From NCBI RefSeq assembly GCF_002836415.1, contig NZ_PJBP01000117.1, positions 31,654 to 95,653 on the forward strand: DNA of 64,000 nucleotides. Reading direction: 5' to 3'. Position 1 is the first letter of the stretch. Every line of letters begins with the position of its first letter. The notes below the pieces were generated by a model. It had not been told where the DNA came from. It saw only the letters and a program-made list of their open reading frames with translations, and ran no database searches. The translations under genes were made by a program, and so were the position numbers. Below are positions 38,662-48,505 of the stretch, one piece after another. This DNA comes from Psychromonas sp. MB-3u-54. Lineage in GTDB: Bacteria; Pseudomonadota; Gammaproteobacteria; Enterobacterales; Psychromonadaceae.

Positions 38662-40929
38662 CTATTTACCTGCACGAATAAACCCACCTAATCCTTTTAG
38701 ATTAAGATAATCAGCAAAAATAGCGCGAATATCTTTACCCTTGTTTGCCTTTAAAGCCAGCTCTATACAAGACTCTAATTCATAACGGGGAAGCGCATTG
38801 ATTAAATACTTGATTCGCCCCATGTTATAGGAATTCATGCTCAATTTGCTATAACCCAGGCCGATCAAAATTAAAGCGCCAATAGGATCGCCAGCAAGTT
38901 CGCCGCAGATACTCACTTCCAAATCAAAGCGCTTACCGTTATCTATGATCATTTTTAGCGCTTGCAGCACGGCAGGGTGATAACTATCGTAAAGCGACGC
39001 CACACGGCTATTATTTCTATCCACCGCTAATAAATATTGGATCAGGTCATTGCTGCCAACTGAAACAAAGTCTACTTTTTTGGCGAGTGCAGGCATAAGA
39101 AAAACAGCAGCAGGTACCTCGACCATGGCACCTATTGGGGGCATAGGGAATGCTTCAGAGGAATAATCAAGTTCAAACTTAACTTCATTCCATGCCTGAG
39201 TAATCAATTTATTGGCTTCGTCCACCTCTTCAATCGAAGTTACCATTGGCAGCATAATACGTAAATTTTGATGCTTTACACTGGCTCTTAACATCGCTCT
39301 AATCTGAACCAGAAATATTTCAGGATGATCCAGAGTTAAACGAATACCACGCCAACCAAGGAAGGGGTTATCTTCGACTATCGGAAAATAACTAAGCGAT
39401 TTGTCACCACCAATATCCAAAGTACGCATGGTTACCGGTAACTTGGCATATTGATCAAGCAGCCGTTGGTAGACGTGAACCTGTTCCTGTTCGGTAGGGA
39501 AGGAGTCCGTCAGCATAAAAGGTAATTCACTGCGGTATAAACCTATGCCATCAAAATGCCCTAATATTGTTCCATGTTGTCTGGCATTTAAACCGATGTT
39601 TAGCAGTATCGAAATCGCATGACCGTCAAGGGTAACGGCTTTTTCATGCTGGTCAGATTCAACCCGCTTTTTTAATTCATTTTCTTCATCGAGCAGCGAT
39701 TGATAATGACTCACTAATGATTGCTCCGGCAGCAGAATCACGCTGCCTTCATAACCGTCGATAATTAAACTTTTCTGATTAATATTATTTAAAGAAAATT
39801 GCACGCCCATCACCGCGGGAATACCGAGTGTACGCGCTAAAATCGCAACGTGAGAACCAATACCACCATGAACCGAGACAATGCCCTGTAACTTGTCGTT
39901 TGGGATACTAGCAACCATCGATAAAGTCACTTCATTAGCCACTAGAATCAGCTTATCGGGTAAATTTAAATTCTCTTCGACCTGATGGGTAAGATGGAAT
40001 AACAAACGTTGTGAAACATCCCGAATGTCTGAAGAGCGCTGACTTAAGTAGGGATCACTCATCGCCTCAAATTGTTTGATATAAGATTCGGCGACCACTT
40101 TAACCGCACTGGGGGCGCTTAAATGAGATTCATTGATTTGTACTCTAATTGCATTTAAAAATGTTTTATCTTTTAGAATATGCGAGTAAATATCAAACAG
40201 GAGGAAGGCGTCTTTTGAGACTTGTTCTTTAAGTGTTAATGCCAGATTAGAAAATTCGTCGATGCATTTTTTGACGATTGCCTCAAACAGCTGGAGATCT
40301 TTAACGATCGAGTCACTTTTTTCTATTCTGACTTCCGCTAATGTCATAATAGAACGTACAACATAGGCATCTGCGATTGCAATGCCCGGACTTGCAGGAG
40401 AACCCTGCAGATAAATTGATGCCCTTGGCTGGTTTAATCGTTCAACATCTAAACTAAAGGGCTGGTCAAGTACACTGGCTAAATGCATTGCTAAAGTGAG
40501 TAAAAAAGATTCTTCTAATTCGCTGAATAAACGCGGGCCTTTTTGCTGTACAACCAACACCCCTAATGCTTTTCGACGATGGATGATTGGCGTGCCTAAT
40601 AATGAATTAAAAGACTCTTCTCCACTGCTTGGCAGATATTTGTAATTGGGGTGCTCGGTGATATTGGCAATGTTTAAAGGCTCTCCCTTCTGGTGAATTA
40701 AGCCTATAATACCTTCGCCAAATTTGAGGTAGGAAAAACCAACAACTTGGCTTGCAAGGCCTTCACTGGCGATCAAATTAAGTTGAGAGGTATTCTCATC
40801 GGTAATATAAATAGAGCAACAGTCGACCTCCATGACTAATTTTGTTTGGCGCACCAGAGTGTCCATAGCCTCAGTTAAATTTTTTGCATTGCCGACCTGC
40901 TCTACTATATGACGCAATTGACTTAACAT
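38662..40929 (-). CDS. ptsP: Phosphoenolpyruvate-protein phosphotransferase PtsP (enzyme I-Ntr)
   Basis: A 755-residue protein (E. coli PtsP 748). Residues about 1-155 are a GAF sensor domain (IVEQVGNAKNLTEAMDTLV; ALGVLVVQQKG). Residues about 175-400 are the phosphohistidine domain with histidine 360 in GGIGSHVAILARTLGIPAVMG-type context (read HVAILARTLGIP). The C-terminal PEP-utilising barrel has LGWRGIRLTLDHPEIFL, MLPMVTSIEEVDEANKLI, VSVGSNDLIQYLLAVDRNN and the active cysteine in VSICGELAGDP. It phosphorylates NPr in the nitrogen PTS cascade. It follows rppH by 29 bases, the same rppH-ptsP operon as in E. coli. Confidence 0.96.
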   Translation of the reverse strand: MLSQLRHIVEQVGNAKNLTEAMDTLVRQTKLVMEVDCCSIYITDENTSQLNLIASEGLASQVVGFSYLKFGEGIIGLIHQKGEPLNIANITEHPNYKYLPSSGEESFNSLLGTPIIHRRKALGVLVVQQKGPRLFSELEESFLLTLAMHLASVLDQPFSLDVERLNQPRASIYLQGSPASPGIAIADAYVVRSIMTLAEVRIEKSDSIVKDLQLFEAIVKKCIDEFSNLALTLKEQVSKDAFLLFDIYSHILKDKTFLNAIRVQINESHLSAPSAVKVVAESYIKQFEAMSDPYLSQRSSDIRDVSQRLLFHLTHQVEENLNLPDKLILVANEVTLSMVASIPNDKLQGIVSVHGGIGSHVAILARTLGIPAVMGVQFSLNNINQKSLIIDGYEGSVILLPEQSLVSHYQSLLDEENELKKRVESDQHEKAVTLDGHAISILLNIGLNARQHGTILGHFDGIGLYRSELPFMLTDSFPTEQEQVHVYQRLLDQYAKLPVTMRTLDIGGDKSLSYFPIVEDNPFLGWRGIRLTLDHPEIFLVQIRAMLRASVKHQNLRIMLPMVTSIEEVDEANKLITQAWNEVKFELDYSSEAFPMPPIGAMVEVPAAVFLMPALAKKVDFVSVGSNDLIQYLLAVDRNNSRVASLYDSYHPAVLQALKMIIDNGKRFDLEVSICGELAGDPIGALILIGLGYSKLSMNSYNMGRIKYLINALPRYELESCIELALKANKGKDIRAIFADYLNLKGLGGFIRAGK

Positions 40930-40958
40930 CCAAAACTCCTTTCCTAGAAAAAGCTCTG

Positions 40959-41504
40959 TTATCTCTTTTTATAAAAAGATGCCCGACGAGGCCGTTTATT
41001 CCTTTTCTTGTCTGAACTTTTTTTCATTAACGAAAAAGCAACCGCTGAAAATTCTTTTAGAGCACAACGGTAAACTTCACATTTGAACGATACAACCTGG
41101 CGCACGGGGTACCAATAAGTTACCCAGCGCCAAGCATCAAATTCAGGATTGCCGCAAGCCTCAAACTCAATTTGCTGCTCATCTGAAATCAATTGTAATA
41201 AAAACCAGCGCTGTTTCTGCCCGATGCAAACTGGATCCGGCGAGTCCCAACGAACTAATCGTTTAGGCAATTTATAACGTAGCCAATGGCGACTAGTTGC
41301 CAATAATTTAACGTGCTCAGGTTTTAAACCAACTTCTTCGTACAGTTCTCTATACATGGCTTGTTCAGGCGTTTCCCCTTCTTTAATTCCCCCTTGAGGA
41401 AATTGCCATGAATGCTGTCCAAATCGTTTCGCCCATAAAACCTGTGCATTATTATTACAGATGATGATACCTACATTTGGACGGTAACCGTCAGTATCAA
41501 TCAC
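40959..41504 (-). CDS. rppH: RNA pyrophosphohydrolase
   Basis: A 181-residue Nudix hydrolase. The Nudix box at residues 38-60 ([20 protein letters not shown] and VGL) is complete. [32 protein letters not shown] and [17 protein letters not shown] match RppH. It removes pyrophosphate from mRNA 5' ends to start decay. First gene of the rppH-ptsP operon. Confidence 0.96.
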   Translation of the reverse strand: MIDTDGYRPNVGIIICNNNAQVLWAKRFGQHSWQFPQGGIKEGETPEQAMYRELYEEVGLKPEHVKLLATSRHWLRYKLPKRLVRWDSPDPVCIGQKQRWFLLQLISDEQQIEFEACGNPEFDAWRWVTYWYPVRQVVSFKCEVYRCALKEFSAVAFSLMKKSSDKKRNKRPRRASFYKKR

Positions 41505-42043
41505 TAAAGTGCCTTTTATAGGTTATGATCCATTATTTATTAATTTTTATAATAATGAATGAAAATTTAAGTAATGCCGTATTCTTTCACAGATTATCTG
41601 ATCCATCAAATCGTTCATTTGAAAAATGTCGGTTATCTATCAAGACAAATTTTTAGCAAATAATTTATACTGTTAGATATCCACGAAAACTGTGCATAAC
41701 TTTGTGCATAATAAAAGCCTGTTGTTATAATAGATCTTTTTTAAGCGATTCAAGATCCATTAAAATCAGAACAATCTTTTTATTATACCGAAAATAACAA
41801 GTAGTTATACATTTTTAGCATGATACTGAAATTGGTCTCTGTACTTAAATCCAGTTGTCTTCACTCACAACGGGATGTGCATATCTTGCTAGTTCAAAAA
41901 ACAAACAGTTACAATGTTAGCGCGCTTTTTAGTTTAATTATTCGACATTAATCTGTTTTTAAGACTATTTAAAATAGTCGTTTTATTTTGTGAGTCATTT
42001 ACGACTAGGACTCAGTTATCCACTATAAAAGTAAAGAACTCAG
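41505..42043. other. AT-rich intergenic region between rppH and mutH
   Basis: About 540 bases without a supported gene. It contains CTGTGCATAAC and TTGTGCATAAT close together (41691-41712), a TTATCCACT (42016-42024) and several AT-rich tracts, and should hold the divergent promoters of rppH and mutH. Confidence 0.4.
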
Positions 42044-42245
42044 GGTAACAAACAGGATAACCCTGCATAGCGTAAATAGCAGTGCAACAAACATGAATAA
42101 TCCGTATAGCGTAAATAGCAGAGTAGCAAACAGGTTAATCCGTATAGCGTAAATAGCAGAGTAGTAAACAGGGTAATCCTGCATAGCGTAAATAGCAGGG
42201 TAACCAACAGAATAATCCGTATAGCGTAAATAGCAGGGTAAATAG
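42044..42245. repeat. Tandem 38-39-bp repeats immediately upstream of mutH
   Basis: About five imperfect units each begin GCGTAAATAGCAG and continue with (A/G)GTA(A/G)C(A)AACAGG(A/G)TAATCC and (G/T)(T/G)ATA. The last, partial unit (CAGGGTAAATAGC) ends exactly at the mutH ATG and supplies its ribosome site. Confidence 0.9.
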
Positions 42246-42246
42246 C

Positions 42247-42921
42247 ATGGCATTTAATTCTCCCCGTTCAACCACCGAACTGCTAAGTCGATGTGAGCAA
42301 ATTGCCGGCCACTCTCTGGCGGAACTGGCCGAGATGGCAGGCCAGCCGATGGCTAAAGATTTACGCAGCAATAAAGGCTGGGTGGGTCAACTTATAGAAT
42401 GGCACCTAGGCGCCACCGCCGGCAGCAAACCTGAACAAGACTTTAAGCATCTGGGTATTGAACTAAAAACAATTCCTATTGATCAAAATGGCAAAGTACT
42501 GGAAACTACCTTTGTATGTAGCGCGCCTATTTTAAATACCAGTCAGCTAAATTGGGAAAACTCCAATGTGCGCAATAAAATCAGCAAGGTTTTATGGGTT
42601 CCGGTTCAGGGAGAAAGGACGGTTCAGCTTGGTGATCGGATCGTCGGTAATAGTTTTTTATGGTCAGCTAATCAGCAACAAGCAGAATTATTAAAATTGG
42701 ATTGGAATGAAATAATGGAAAAAATTGCGCTTGGCCAAATAGAATCAATCACGGCTCGGGATGGTCAAGTGATGCAACTCAGGCCAAAGGCGGCTAACGG
42801 GAAGTGCTTAACCAATGCGTTTGGAGAAGACGGGCAATTAATAAAAGTTCGCCCACGTGGTTTTTACTTAAAAAAGACATTTACACAATCAATTATTAGT
42901 CAATATTTTGATCTAAAATAA
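42247..42921 (+). CDS. mutH: DNA mismatch repair endonuclease MutH
   Basis: A 224-residue protein (E. coli MutH 229). LRSNKGWVGQLIEWHLGATA, SKPEQDFKHLGIELKTIPI (catalytic Asp and ELK), LETTFVCSAPIL, VLWVPVQGER and RPKAANGKCLT...LPRGFYLKK-type end (here VRPRGFYLKKTFT) are the family signatures. It nicks the unmethylated strand at hemimethylated GATC sites when activated by MutL, which implies Dam-directed repair in this organism. The ATG follows AGGG by nine bases within the tandem-repeat array. Confidence 0.96.
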   Translation: MAFNSPRSTTELLSRCEQIAGHSLAELAEMAGQPMAKDLRSNKGWVGQLIEWHLGATAGSKPEQDFKHLGIELKTIPIDQNGKVLETTFVCSAPILNTSQLNWENSNVRNKISKVLWVPVQGERTVQLGDRIVGNSFLWSANQQQAELLKLDWNEIMEKIALGQIESITARDGQVMQLRPKAANGKCLTNAFGEDGQLIKVRPRGFYLKKTFTQSIISQYFDLK

Positions 42922-42994
42922 GAAATAAATATAATTTTTCTAGAATTTAATCCACTTTTACAGTAAATTTATTATTAATATTAAGGAATTAAAG

Positions 42995-43324
42995 ATGCCC
43001 ATAAAAAAACAATATTTGAAAAGTAAACCTCTGCTTAAAGTTACCTTCGAAATAGAAAAAGAAGAAGCTTTAGGCGCAAAAAGCATTGTTTTGCTTTCCG
43101 AGCACAACGATTGGTCTGCCATTGAACTTAAAAAATTCAAAAATGGCAAGTTTAAAGTGACGGAAAACATTCCAACTGCAGGTAATAATAGCTTCCAGTT
43201 TATCTACATCGCCACGGCAGATGCAGGTAATGAATTTAATATATTACCAACCGATGCTGATGATCTCGTTGATAACGGTATGAATAATGGTGGCAAAAAT
43301 GCACTATTACAGATCACCCAGTAA
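42995..43324 (+). CDS. Isoamylase early-set / glycogen-binding-fold protein
   Basis: A 109-residue protein consisting of a single early-set (AMPK-CBM-like) fold: KVTFEIEKEEALGAKSIVLL, SEHNDWSAIELKKFKNGKF, then NSFQFIYIATADAGNEFNIL. Such small cytoplasmic proteins related to the N-terminal domain of glycogen branching enzyme occur widely in gammaproteobacteria and Bacteroidetes; the function is unknown, and binding to glycogen is only suggested by the fold. It stands alone between mutH and a terminator. Confidence 0.75.
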   Translation: MPIKKQYLKSKPLLKVTFEIEKEEALGAKSIVLLSEHNDWSAIELKKFKNGKFKVTENIPTAGNNSFQFIYIATADAGNEFNILPTDADDLVDNGMNNGGKNALLQITQ

Positions 43325-43338
43325 AGCCTCATTTTAAC

Positions 43339-43380
43339 AATCGATGAAAAAACCGCTTTTAAGCGGTTTTTTCATCGATT
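43339..43380. terminator. Bidirectional terminator between convergent genes
   Basis: A perfect 20-base inverted repeat (43339-43358 and 43361-43380, core AAAAAACCGCTT/AAGCGGTTTTTT) with a two-base loop separates the early-set gene and mltD. Confidence 0.93.
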
Positions 43381-43389
43381 TACCTAATC

Positions 43390-44964
43390 CTAAGTACTGG
43401 ATTTTTGCACTGCAACATAGAGCTCTAATTTTTGTCCCGGCTGAATATATTCACCTTTATTTAACTCATTCCAACGTACCAAATCAATAAGCTTTACATT
43501 AAATTTTGATGCTATCCGGTGAAGAGAATCTCCGTTTCGTACCTGATAAGTCATAAGGCGGGTCGCCTTTTTATCGGGGGTAGATTTGGTCGCTTTCCAA
43601 AGCGTTAATTTTTGTCCTAACTGTAACGGTTTTTTACTATTAATTGTATTCCATTTCGCAATCTCTTTAACCCTCACGCCAAAGTCACGGCTAATATCCC
43701 AGAGCGTATCAGCTTCGCTTACTGTGTAGATAACTTTCTTTTTCCCTTTTCTGGCAGAGACTTGTTGACCTTCAATGCGTTTCGCCTGACGATAAAAATC
43801 ATCCTGCTGGGACTTACTTGTAAAAGGAATGAGTAAAGGCTGTCCTATTTTTATAAGTGCACTATCAAGATCATTAATCTGTTTTAAAACATTTATTGTT
43901 GTATGATTTTCGTGTGCAATGAACCCCAGATTATCACCTGACTGCACAGTATAACGAGACCAGCGGGTGCGCTTGTTTTGCGCCGTATTAGCCAATTTTT
44001 GACTAAACTGCTGTGCTATTTTTGTCGGGATAAGTAATCGGTGGGGACCGTCGGGTGAAGTTGCCCAGCGATTATAAGCGGGATTTAATAATTGAATCTC
44101 GGTAGACGATAACTGAGCCAATTTTGCCGCATAAGCAAGATCCAGTTGTGAACCAGTATCCACATAAGTAAGTACTTGCTCATTCGCAATCACGGGCAGC
44201 TCAATACCATATTTTTTATGGTTACGTAAAAGATCAACTAAGGCTAACAACTTTGGAACGTACTCTTGCGTCTCTCTTGGCAGCGACAAATGCCAGTAAT
44301 CTGTCGGTTTATTGTATTTTTTATTAGCGCGAACCGCCCTTTCTACCCGCCCCTCTCCAGAGTTATAGGCCGCGAGAGCATGTAACCAATCTTCGTTTAA
44401 ATAGTTATGTAATATATCCATATAGGTTAAAGCTGCATCCGTTGATGCATAAACATCGCGACGGCCGTCATACCACCAATCTTGCGTCAAGCCGAATCGT
44501 ATCCCTGTACCCGGCATAAATTGCCACAAACCGGAAGCATGGCTCTGTGAATAAGCAAAGGGATTAAAAGTACTTTCTACAACGGGTAACAGAGCAAGTT
44601 CAAGCGGTAAGTTTTTTGCTTCTATTTGTTCAATAATCAGATATAAAAAAGGCTCTGCCCGTTTTGACACTTGCGCCAGATGATTTGGGTGCCTTAAAAA
44701 ATAATTCCGCTGTTTAGCGACACGGGCGTTGTCAGGCACTTCAAATTCAAAACCTTCAGCTAACTTTAACCACAGGTTATCATAACTAACAGGAAGGGAC
44801 TTTTTCTCAATAAGAGCGGCCAATTCCGGTTCTGCAGCCCTGCTTAGCTTATCTTGTTGTGGCTCTTCAATGTTTTTTCCGGATGGCGCAGTCCCAACCA
44901 GTTCATCTGTACTGGTACAGGCGGTAACAAAAAACAAAATAAAAACCGATAGAAAAAATTTCAT
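43390..44964 (-). CDS. mltD: Membrane-bound lytic murein transglycosylase D
   Basis: A 524-residue lipoprotein. MKFFLSVFILFFVTAC gives a lipobox with cysteine 16, so it is anchored in the outer membrane. Residues about 95-225 form the SLT domain, with the catalytic glutamate in LPVVESTFNPFAYSQ and ASGLWQFMPGTGIRFGL. Three LysM domains follow (YTVQSGDNLGFIAHENHTTI, YTVSEADTLWDISRDFGVRV, YQVRNGDSLHRIASKFNVKL). It cleaves glycan strands to anhydromuropeptides. The ATG at 44964 is chosen for its signal peptide; an upstream GTG is possible. Next to gloB as in E. coli. Confidence 0.95.
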   Translation of the reverse strand: MKFFLSVFILFFVTACTSTDELVGTAPSGKNIEEPQQDKLSRAAEPELAALIEKKSLPVSYDNLWLKLAEGFEFEVPDNARVAKQRNYFLRHPNHLAQVSKRAEPFLYLIIEQIEAKNLPLELALLPVVESTFNPFAYSQSHASGLWQFMPGTGIRFGLTQDWWYDGRRDVYASTDAALTYMDILHNYLNEDWLHALAAYNSGEGRVERAVRANKKYNKPTDYWHLSLPRETQEYVPKLLALVDLLRNHKKYGIELPVIANEQVLTYVDTGSQLDLAYAAKLAQLSSTEIQLLNPAYNRWATSPDGPHRLLIPTKIAQQFSQKLANTAQNKRTRWSRYTVQSGDNLGFIAHENHTTINVLKQINDLDSALIKIGQPLLIPFTSKSQQDDFYRQAKRIEGQQVSARKGKKKVIYTVSEADTLWDISRDFGVRVKEIAKWNTINSKKPLQLGQKLTLWKATKSTPDKKATRLMTYQVRNGDSLHRIASKFNVKLIDLVRWNELNKGEYIQPGQKLELYVAVQKSST

Positions 44965-45007
44965 AAAAATACTACCCACTGTGAATAAGTCGCGTATTCT
45001 AGCTTAA

Positions 45008-45071
45008 TTTGGCCTAATACCAAATTGATTAATACAGCTGAGTGGGAAGAACCGGATCAAATATACCCAAA
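45008..45071. repeat. Palindromic dispersed element (ATACCAAATTGATTAA type)
   Basis: TAATACCAAATTGATTAAT at 45014 and GATCAAATATACCCAAATTA at 45055 form an imperfect inverted repeat between gloB and mltD. A second copy lies at 47058-47138 between rnhA and dnaQ, so these two flank the gloB-yafS-rnhA block. Confidence 0.55.
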
Positions 45072-45842
45072 TTAAAAATTATCTTTATACTTACGTAATG
45101 CGCTAAAACAGCTAAGCGGATCATTTAATGCTTTGCCTAAATGACTTTGTAACTTATTAATAACCGTTTGCTGCTGACAGCGCAGGAAGGGATTAATTGC
45201 CTTTTCTACCCCTATTGTTGAAGGAATGGTCGGCTGCCCCTGTTGACGTTTTTTGCTGACTTGTTGTATATAATTTAATAACGCCTTATTTTTAGGTTCA
45301 ATATGATGTGCAAAAATAAGATTATTTTGAGTATATTCATGAGCACAATATACTTTTGTATTATCAGGCAACCGCGCCAGACGAGACAAAGCTTTAAACA
45401 TTTGTTCAAAACTACCTTCAAATACACGCCCGCACCCGCCTGAAAATAGCGTGTCCCCGCAAAATAGCAGTCGTTCATTATAAAAGGCAATATGATCCAA
45501 TGTGTGCCCGGGCACATCCATCACCCGTAATGAAAGCCGACCGTCAAAAAAACTTAAGCTGTCACCTTCATTTACTAACCTAGAACGGTCGAACAATTTC
45601 TTTTTACTGTAGATCGAAATTTGTTCATCCCGTGCAGATAACAATGCGTCAACACCAGCAATATGATCATAATGATGGTGTGTTAAAATAATAGCATCTA
45701 CAATCAATTGCTGATCTTCTAACATTGTCAAAACAGGCGCTGCTTCACCGGGATCAACAATGATACAGTGTTGACTTTGACTATCTTTGATAAGCCAAAT
45801 ATAGTTATCCTCAAATGCTTTAATCGTTATTACATTTTCCAT
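45072..45842 (-). CDS. gloB: Hydroxyacylglutathione hydrolase (glyoxalase II)
   Basis: A 256-residue metallo-beta-lactamase-fold enzyme. TIKAFEDNYIWLI at the N-terminus, the metal site THHHYDHIAG (residues 54-63), VMDVPGHTLDHIAFY, LFCGDTLFSGGCGRVFEG and YCAHEYTQNNLIFA are diagnostic. It hydrolyses S-lactoylglutathione to lactate and glutathione. The ATG at 45842 fits the family; the frame extends 20 codons upstream without similarity. Divergent from yafS. Confidence 0.96.
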   Translation of the reverse strand: MENVITIKAFEDNYIWLIKDSQSQHCIIVDPGEAAPVLTMLEDQQLIVDAIILTHHHYDHIAGVDALLSARDEQISIYSKKKLFDRSRLVNEGDSLSFFDGRLSLRVMDVPGHTLDHIAFYNERLLFCGDTLFSGGCGRVFEGSFEQMFKALSRLARLPDNTKVYCAHEYTQNNLIFAHHIEPKNKALLNYIQQVSKKRQQGQPTIPSTIGVEKAINPFLRCQQQTVINKLQSHLGKALNDPLSCFSALRKYKDNF

Positions 45843-45883
45843 TACATAACCTCTCTTTACTTTAACTTGGAGTGACTTAACGC

Positions 45884-46624
45884 ATGAGGTCTGCCAAAAC
45901 ATCTCGTATTTTACCGCCTCTCAGGTCTTGGCAACAATTACCCAACGGGGAGTTGCTGCATCAACAAACACAACAACGTGTTGATGATTGCCTCGAGCAA
46001 TGCTTTGGTTATAACCTTTTGAAATTAGGGCAGTTAAGTTGTCAAATCAACACCTCAAACTCGATAATTTCTCATCAAATCAACTGCGCGACTAGTGGCG
46101 ACAATCTTAGCTTGCAAGCTGATATAAATCAGTTACCGCTGCAGGATTCTACGATTGACCTGTGCATTCTGACCCATGAATTAGATTTTTCAAGCGATCC
46201 TCATCAATTATTACGGGAAATAGACAGGGTTTTAGCGCTCGATGGTACGTTAATCATCAGTGGTTACAATCCAATAAGTTTACTCGGATTACGTAATGCA
46301 CTTAACCCTAAAAATCCTAAGAATGCACGCCTCTTTTTACCTAATAGGGTGATCGACTGGTTGCATTTACTGGGCTTTAAAATTCAGCAAAAACAACACT
46401 TTGATTTTCTATCGCGCAATTTAAATAGCACCTGCTCACTTTTTATTGAGGATTTTGGGCAGAACTATCTACCCTATTTTTGCAGTGTTTATTTTATTAT
46501 CGCAAAAAAAAGCACCATACCAATGACACCCGTCAAATATCCCTTTCAATTTAAAGGAAAAATAATCACCGGGCAGGCAGCGGCAACACGAACTAGCCCT
46601 CGTAACCAATGTCCTCCTGAGTAG
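45884..46624 (+). CDS. yafS: SAM-dependent methyltransferase, YafS family
   Basis: A 246-residue class I methyltransferase-like protein. [20 protein letters not shown] and [20 protein letters not shown] are motifs of the central and post-motif regions of the fold, followed by [14 protein letters not shown]. Its location between gloB and rnhA matches E. coli yafS. The glycine-rich SAM loop is not evident, which also holds for YafS-like proteins. Substrate unknown. Its last 32 bases overlap the end of rnhA on the other strand. Confidence 0.85.
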   Translation: MRSAKTSRILPPLRSWQQLPNGELLHQQTQQRVDDCLEQCFGYNLLKLGQLSCQINTSNSIISHQINCATSGDNLSLQADINQLPLQDSTIDLCILTHELDFSSDPHQLLREIDRVLALDGTLIISGYNPISLLGLRNALNPKNPKNARLFLPNRVIDWLHLLGFKIQQKQHFDFLSRNLNSTCSLFIEDFGQNYLPYFCSVYFIIAKKSTIPMTPVKYPFQFKGKIITGQAAATRTSPRNQCPPE

Positions 46625-47054
46625 GGTTATCTTCTGCAGCCTGGCGGGCAAGATCATCGCAACGCTCATTCTCAGGGTGACCTGAGTGGCCTTTAACCCA
46701 ATGCCAGGCCACTTTATGCTTCTCTTGTGCCGCATCCAATGCTTTCCACAGATCGACATTTTTAACCGGTGCTTTAGCGGCAGTTTTCCAACCGCGTTTT
46801 TTCCAATTATGAATCCATAACGTAATACCTTGACGCACATACTGACTATCGGTTGTTAACTCAACTTCACAGGGCTCGGTTAACGTTTGCAGCGCTTTTA
46901 TACAGGCTAACATTTCCATGCGGTTGTTCGTTGTGAGCAAAAAACCTTCCGATAACTCTTTGCAGTGTTCATTATAAATCATCACGGCGCCGTAACCGCC
47001 CGGTCCCGGATTGCCTAAACAGGAGCCATCTGTAAAAAGTTGAATTTTTTTCAT
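46593..47054 (-). CDS. rnhA: Ribonuclease HI
   Basis: A 153-residue protein (E. coli 155). The four active-site acids are D9 ([17 protein letters not shown]), E47 (NNRMEMLA), D69 (LTTDSQYV) and D133 (NERCDDLA), with [11 protein letters not shown] before the last. It degrades RNA in RNA-DNA hybrids. Divergent from dnaQ with 137 bases between, as in E. coli, where the two share an overlapping promoter region. Confidence 0.97.
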   Translation of the reverse strand: MKKIQLFTDGSCLGNPGPGGYGAVMIYNEHCKELSEGFLLTTNNRMEMLACIKALQTLTEPCEVELTTDSQYVRQGITLWIHNWKKRGWKTAAKAPVKNVDLWKALDAAQEKHKVAWHWVKGHSGHPENERCDDLARQAAEDNPTQEDIGYEG

Positions 47055-47057
47055 TCA

Positions 47058-47138
47058 TATACCAAATTGATTAATTATTATAAACCCACCCACTTCACCA
47101 TGAAGTACCTGCATTCTGAGGTAATTTGGGTATTAGGT
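47058..47138. repeat. Palindromic dispersed element in the rnhA-dnaQ promoter region
   Basis: ATACCAAATTGATTAATTAT at 47059 and GAGGTAATTTGGGTATTAG at 47118 form an imperfect inverted repeat that lies where the rnhA and dnaQ promoters should be. Related to 45008-45071. Confidence 0.55.
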
Positions 47139-47191
47139 GGTAAACTATACGGCTAATATTCAAATTATTAAAACTATTAATTGAGATCCGC

Positions 47192-47908
47192 ATGAACACA
47201 GACAAAATGATACGACAGGTTGTGTTAGACACAGAGACAACGGGTATGAATAAAGGTGGTACGATTTATGTCGGTCATCGAATCATCGAAATTGGTTGTG
47301 TTGAAGTCATTAATCGACGTTTAACTGGCCGCCATTTCCATGTTTATGTCAAACCGGATCGTGAAATCGACCCCGAAGCTATTGCCGTTCATGGTATTAC
47401 AGATGAATTTTTGCAGGATAAGCCCGCGTTTAGCGAAATTGCAGATGAATTCATAGCGTTTATCAAAGGGGCTGAATTAGTTATTCATAACGCACCTTTT
47501 GACGTCGGCTTTATGGATCAGGAGTTTCGTTTTTTAAATAAAAGAACAAAACCAACCGCTGAAATATCGACCATCACAGATACATTAGTCATGGCAAGAA
47601 AAATGTATCCCGGCAAACGTGCCAGCCTTGATGCTCTGTGCCGAGAACTTGCTATTGATAATAAGCACCGTGTTCTGCATGGCGCTTTATTAGATGCGGA
47701 AATATTAGCCGATGTTTACCTGCTCATGACCGGCGGGCAAAAAAAACTTAATCTCTCGAGCTCAGGACAAAATGAAACTAATACAGGAAAACGTGCGAGA
47801 AAGACGCAATCGCCACTCGCTATTATTAGAGCCAGCGAAGATGAACAACAGGCACATGAAGAACGCTTAGATCTCATTGAAAAGTCAGCCAGTTGCCTAT
47901 GGCGGTAA
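47192..47908 (+). CDS. dnaQ: DNA polymerase III epsilon subunit (3'-5' proofreading exonuclease)
   Basis: A 238-residue DEDDh exonuclease (E. coli DnaQ 243). Exo I VLDTETTGMNKGG, HRIIEIGCVEVINRRLTG, Exo II VIHNAPFDVGFMDQEF and Exo III HGALLDAEILADVYLLM carry the catalytic D, E, D, H, D residues. The C-terminal tail after about residue 190 would bind the alpha subunit. Followed by tRNA-Asp, as in E. coli (dnaQ-aspV). Confidence 0.97.
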   Translation: MNTDKMIRQVVLDTETTGMNKGGTIYVGHRIIEIGCVEVINRRLTGRHFHVYVKPDREIDPEAIAVHGITDEFLQDKPAFSEIADEFIAFIKGAELVIHNAPFDVGFMDQEFRFLNKRTKPTAEISTITDTLVMARKMYPGKRASLDALCRELAIDNKHRVLHGALLDAEILADVYLLMTGGQKKLNLSSSGQNETNTGKRARKTQSPLAIIRASEDEQQAHEERLDLIEKSASCLWR

Positions 47909-48173
47909 TAATATTGGAACGCGGTAATAGATCTAAAAATGAAATTTAAACAATTAATATTTTGATCAATCATCTTATAGCAAGCCTCAAAAAGCGATAA
48001 GCAACAAGTACTTTAGCGTCCAAACAAGTTAAAAAACAGGCATAATGACGATAAAACGAGCGATCGAGAAAGTTAAGGCAAAATATTGGCAATTCTTTAT
48101 TGACTCGGCAAATGCAACTCCGTATTATCTGCGCCTCAACAAAGATGCACATTGTGTGTTGTTGACATTTGCT

Positions 48174-48250
48174 GGAGTGGTAGTTCAGTTGGTTAGAATA
48201 CCGGCCTGTCACGCCGGGGGTCGCGGGTTCGAGTCCCGTCCACTCCGCCA
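48174..48250 (+). tRNA. tRNA-Asp (GTC), copy 1 of 5
   Basis: 77 bases with encoded CCA. Acceptor GGAGTGG/CCACTCC, anticodon arm CCGGC-CTGTCAC-GCCGG with anticodon GTC (48208-48210), T arm CGGG-TTCGAGT-CCCG. It is 265 bases downstream of dnaQ. Confidence 0.97.
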
Positions 48251-48390
48251 AACTCTTTTTATAAAGTTTATTGGCAAGTAAATTCCAGCAAATCCAACGG
48301 GTTGTAAATCGATGATTACGTCGATTGTTAAAGTGAAAACCTTAACTAAATTTTATGAAAATAAAAAGTAATAACTGATGATTATCACGT

Positions 48391-48467
48391 GGAGTGGTAG
48401 TTCAGTTGGTTAGAATACCGGCCTGTCACGCCGGGGGTCGCGGGTTCGAGTCCCGTCCACTCCGCCA
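48391..48467 (+). tRNA. tRNA-Asp (GTC), copy 2 of 5
   Basis: Identical to copy 1 over all 77 bases. Spacer from copy 1 is 140 bases. Confidence 0.97.
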
Positions 48468-48505
48468 ACATCATACTCAGGTATGAGAACGATAATTATC
48501 AAGTG

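Noticed and set aside
41640..42030. Replication-origin-like features (TTATCCACT, TGTGCATAAC, AT-rich tracts)
   Set aside because: Only one poor DnaA-box match, no cluster of boxes, and the gene context (rppH/mutH) is not that of an origin.
42044..42245. CRISPR array
   Set aside because: Units are contiguous with no unique spacers and no cas genes are near.
42023..42371. Open frames encoding LLFTLYG-type hydrophobic repeats opposite the mutH leader
   Set aside because: They follow from the 38-bp tandem repeats and one overlaps mutH in antisense; no start signals.
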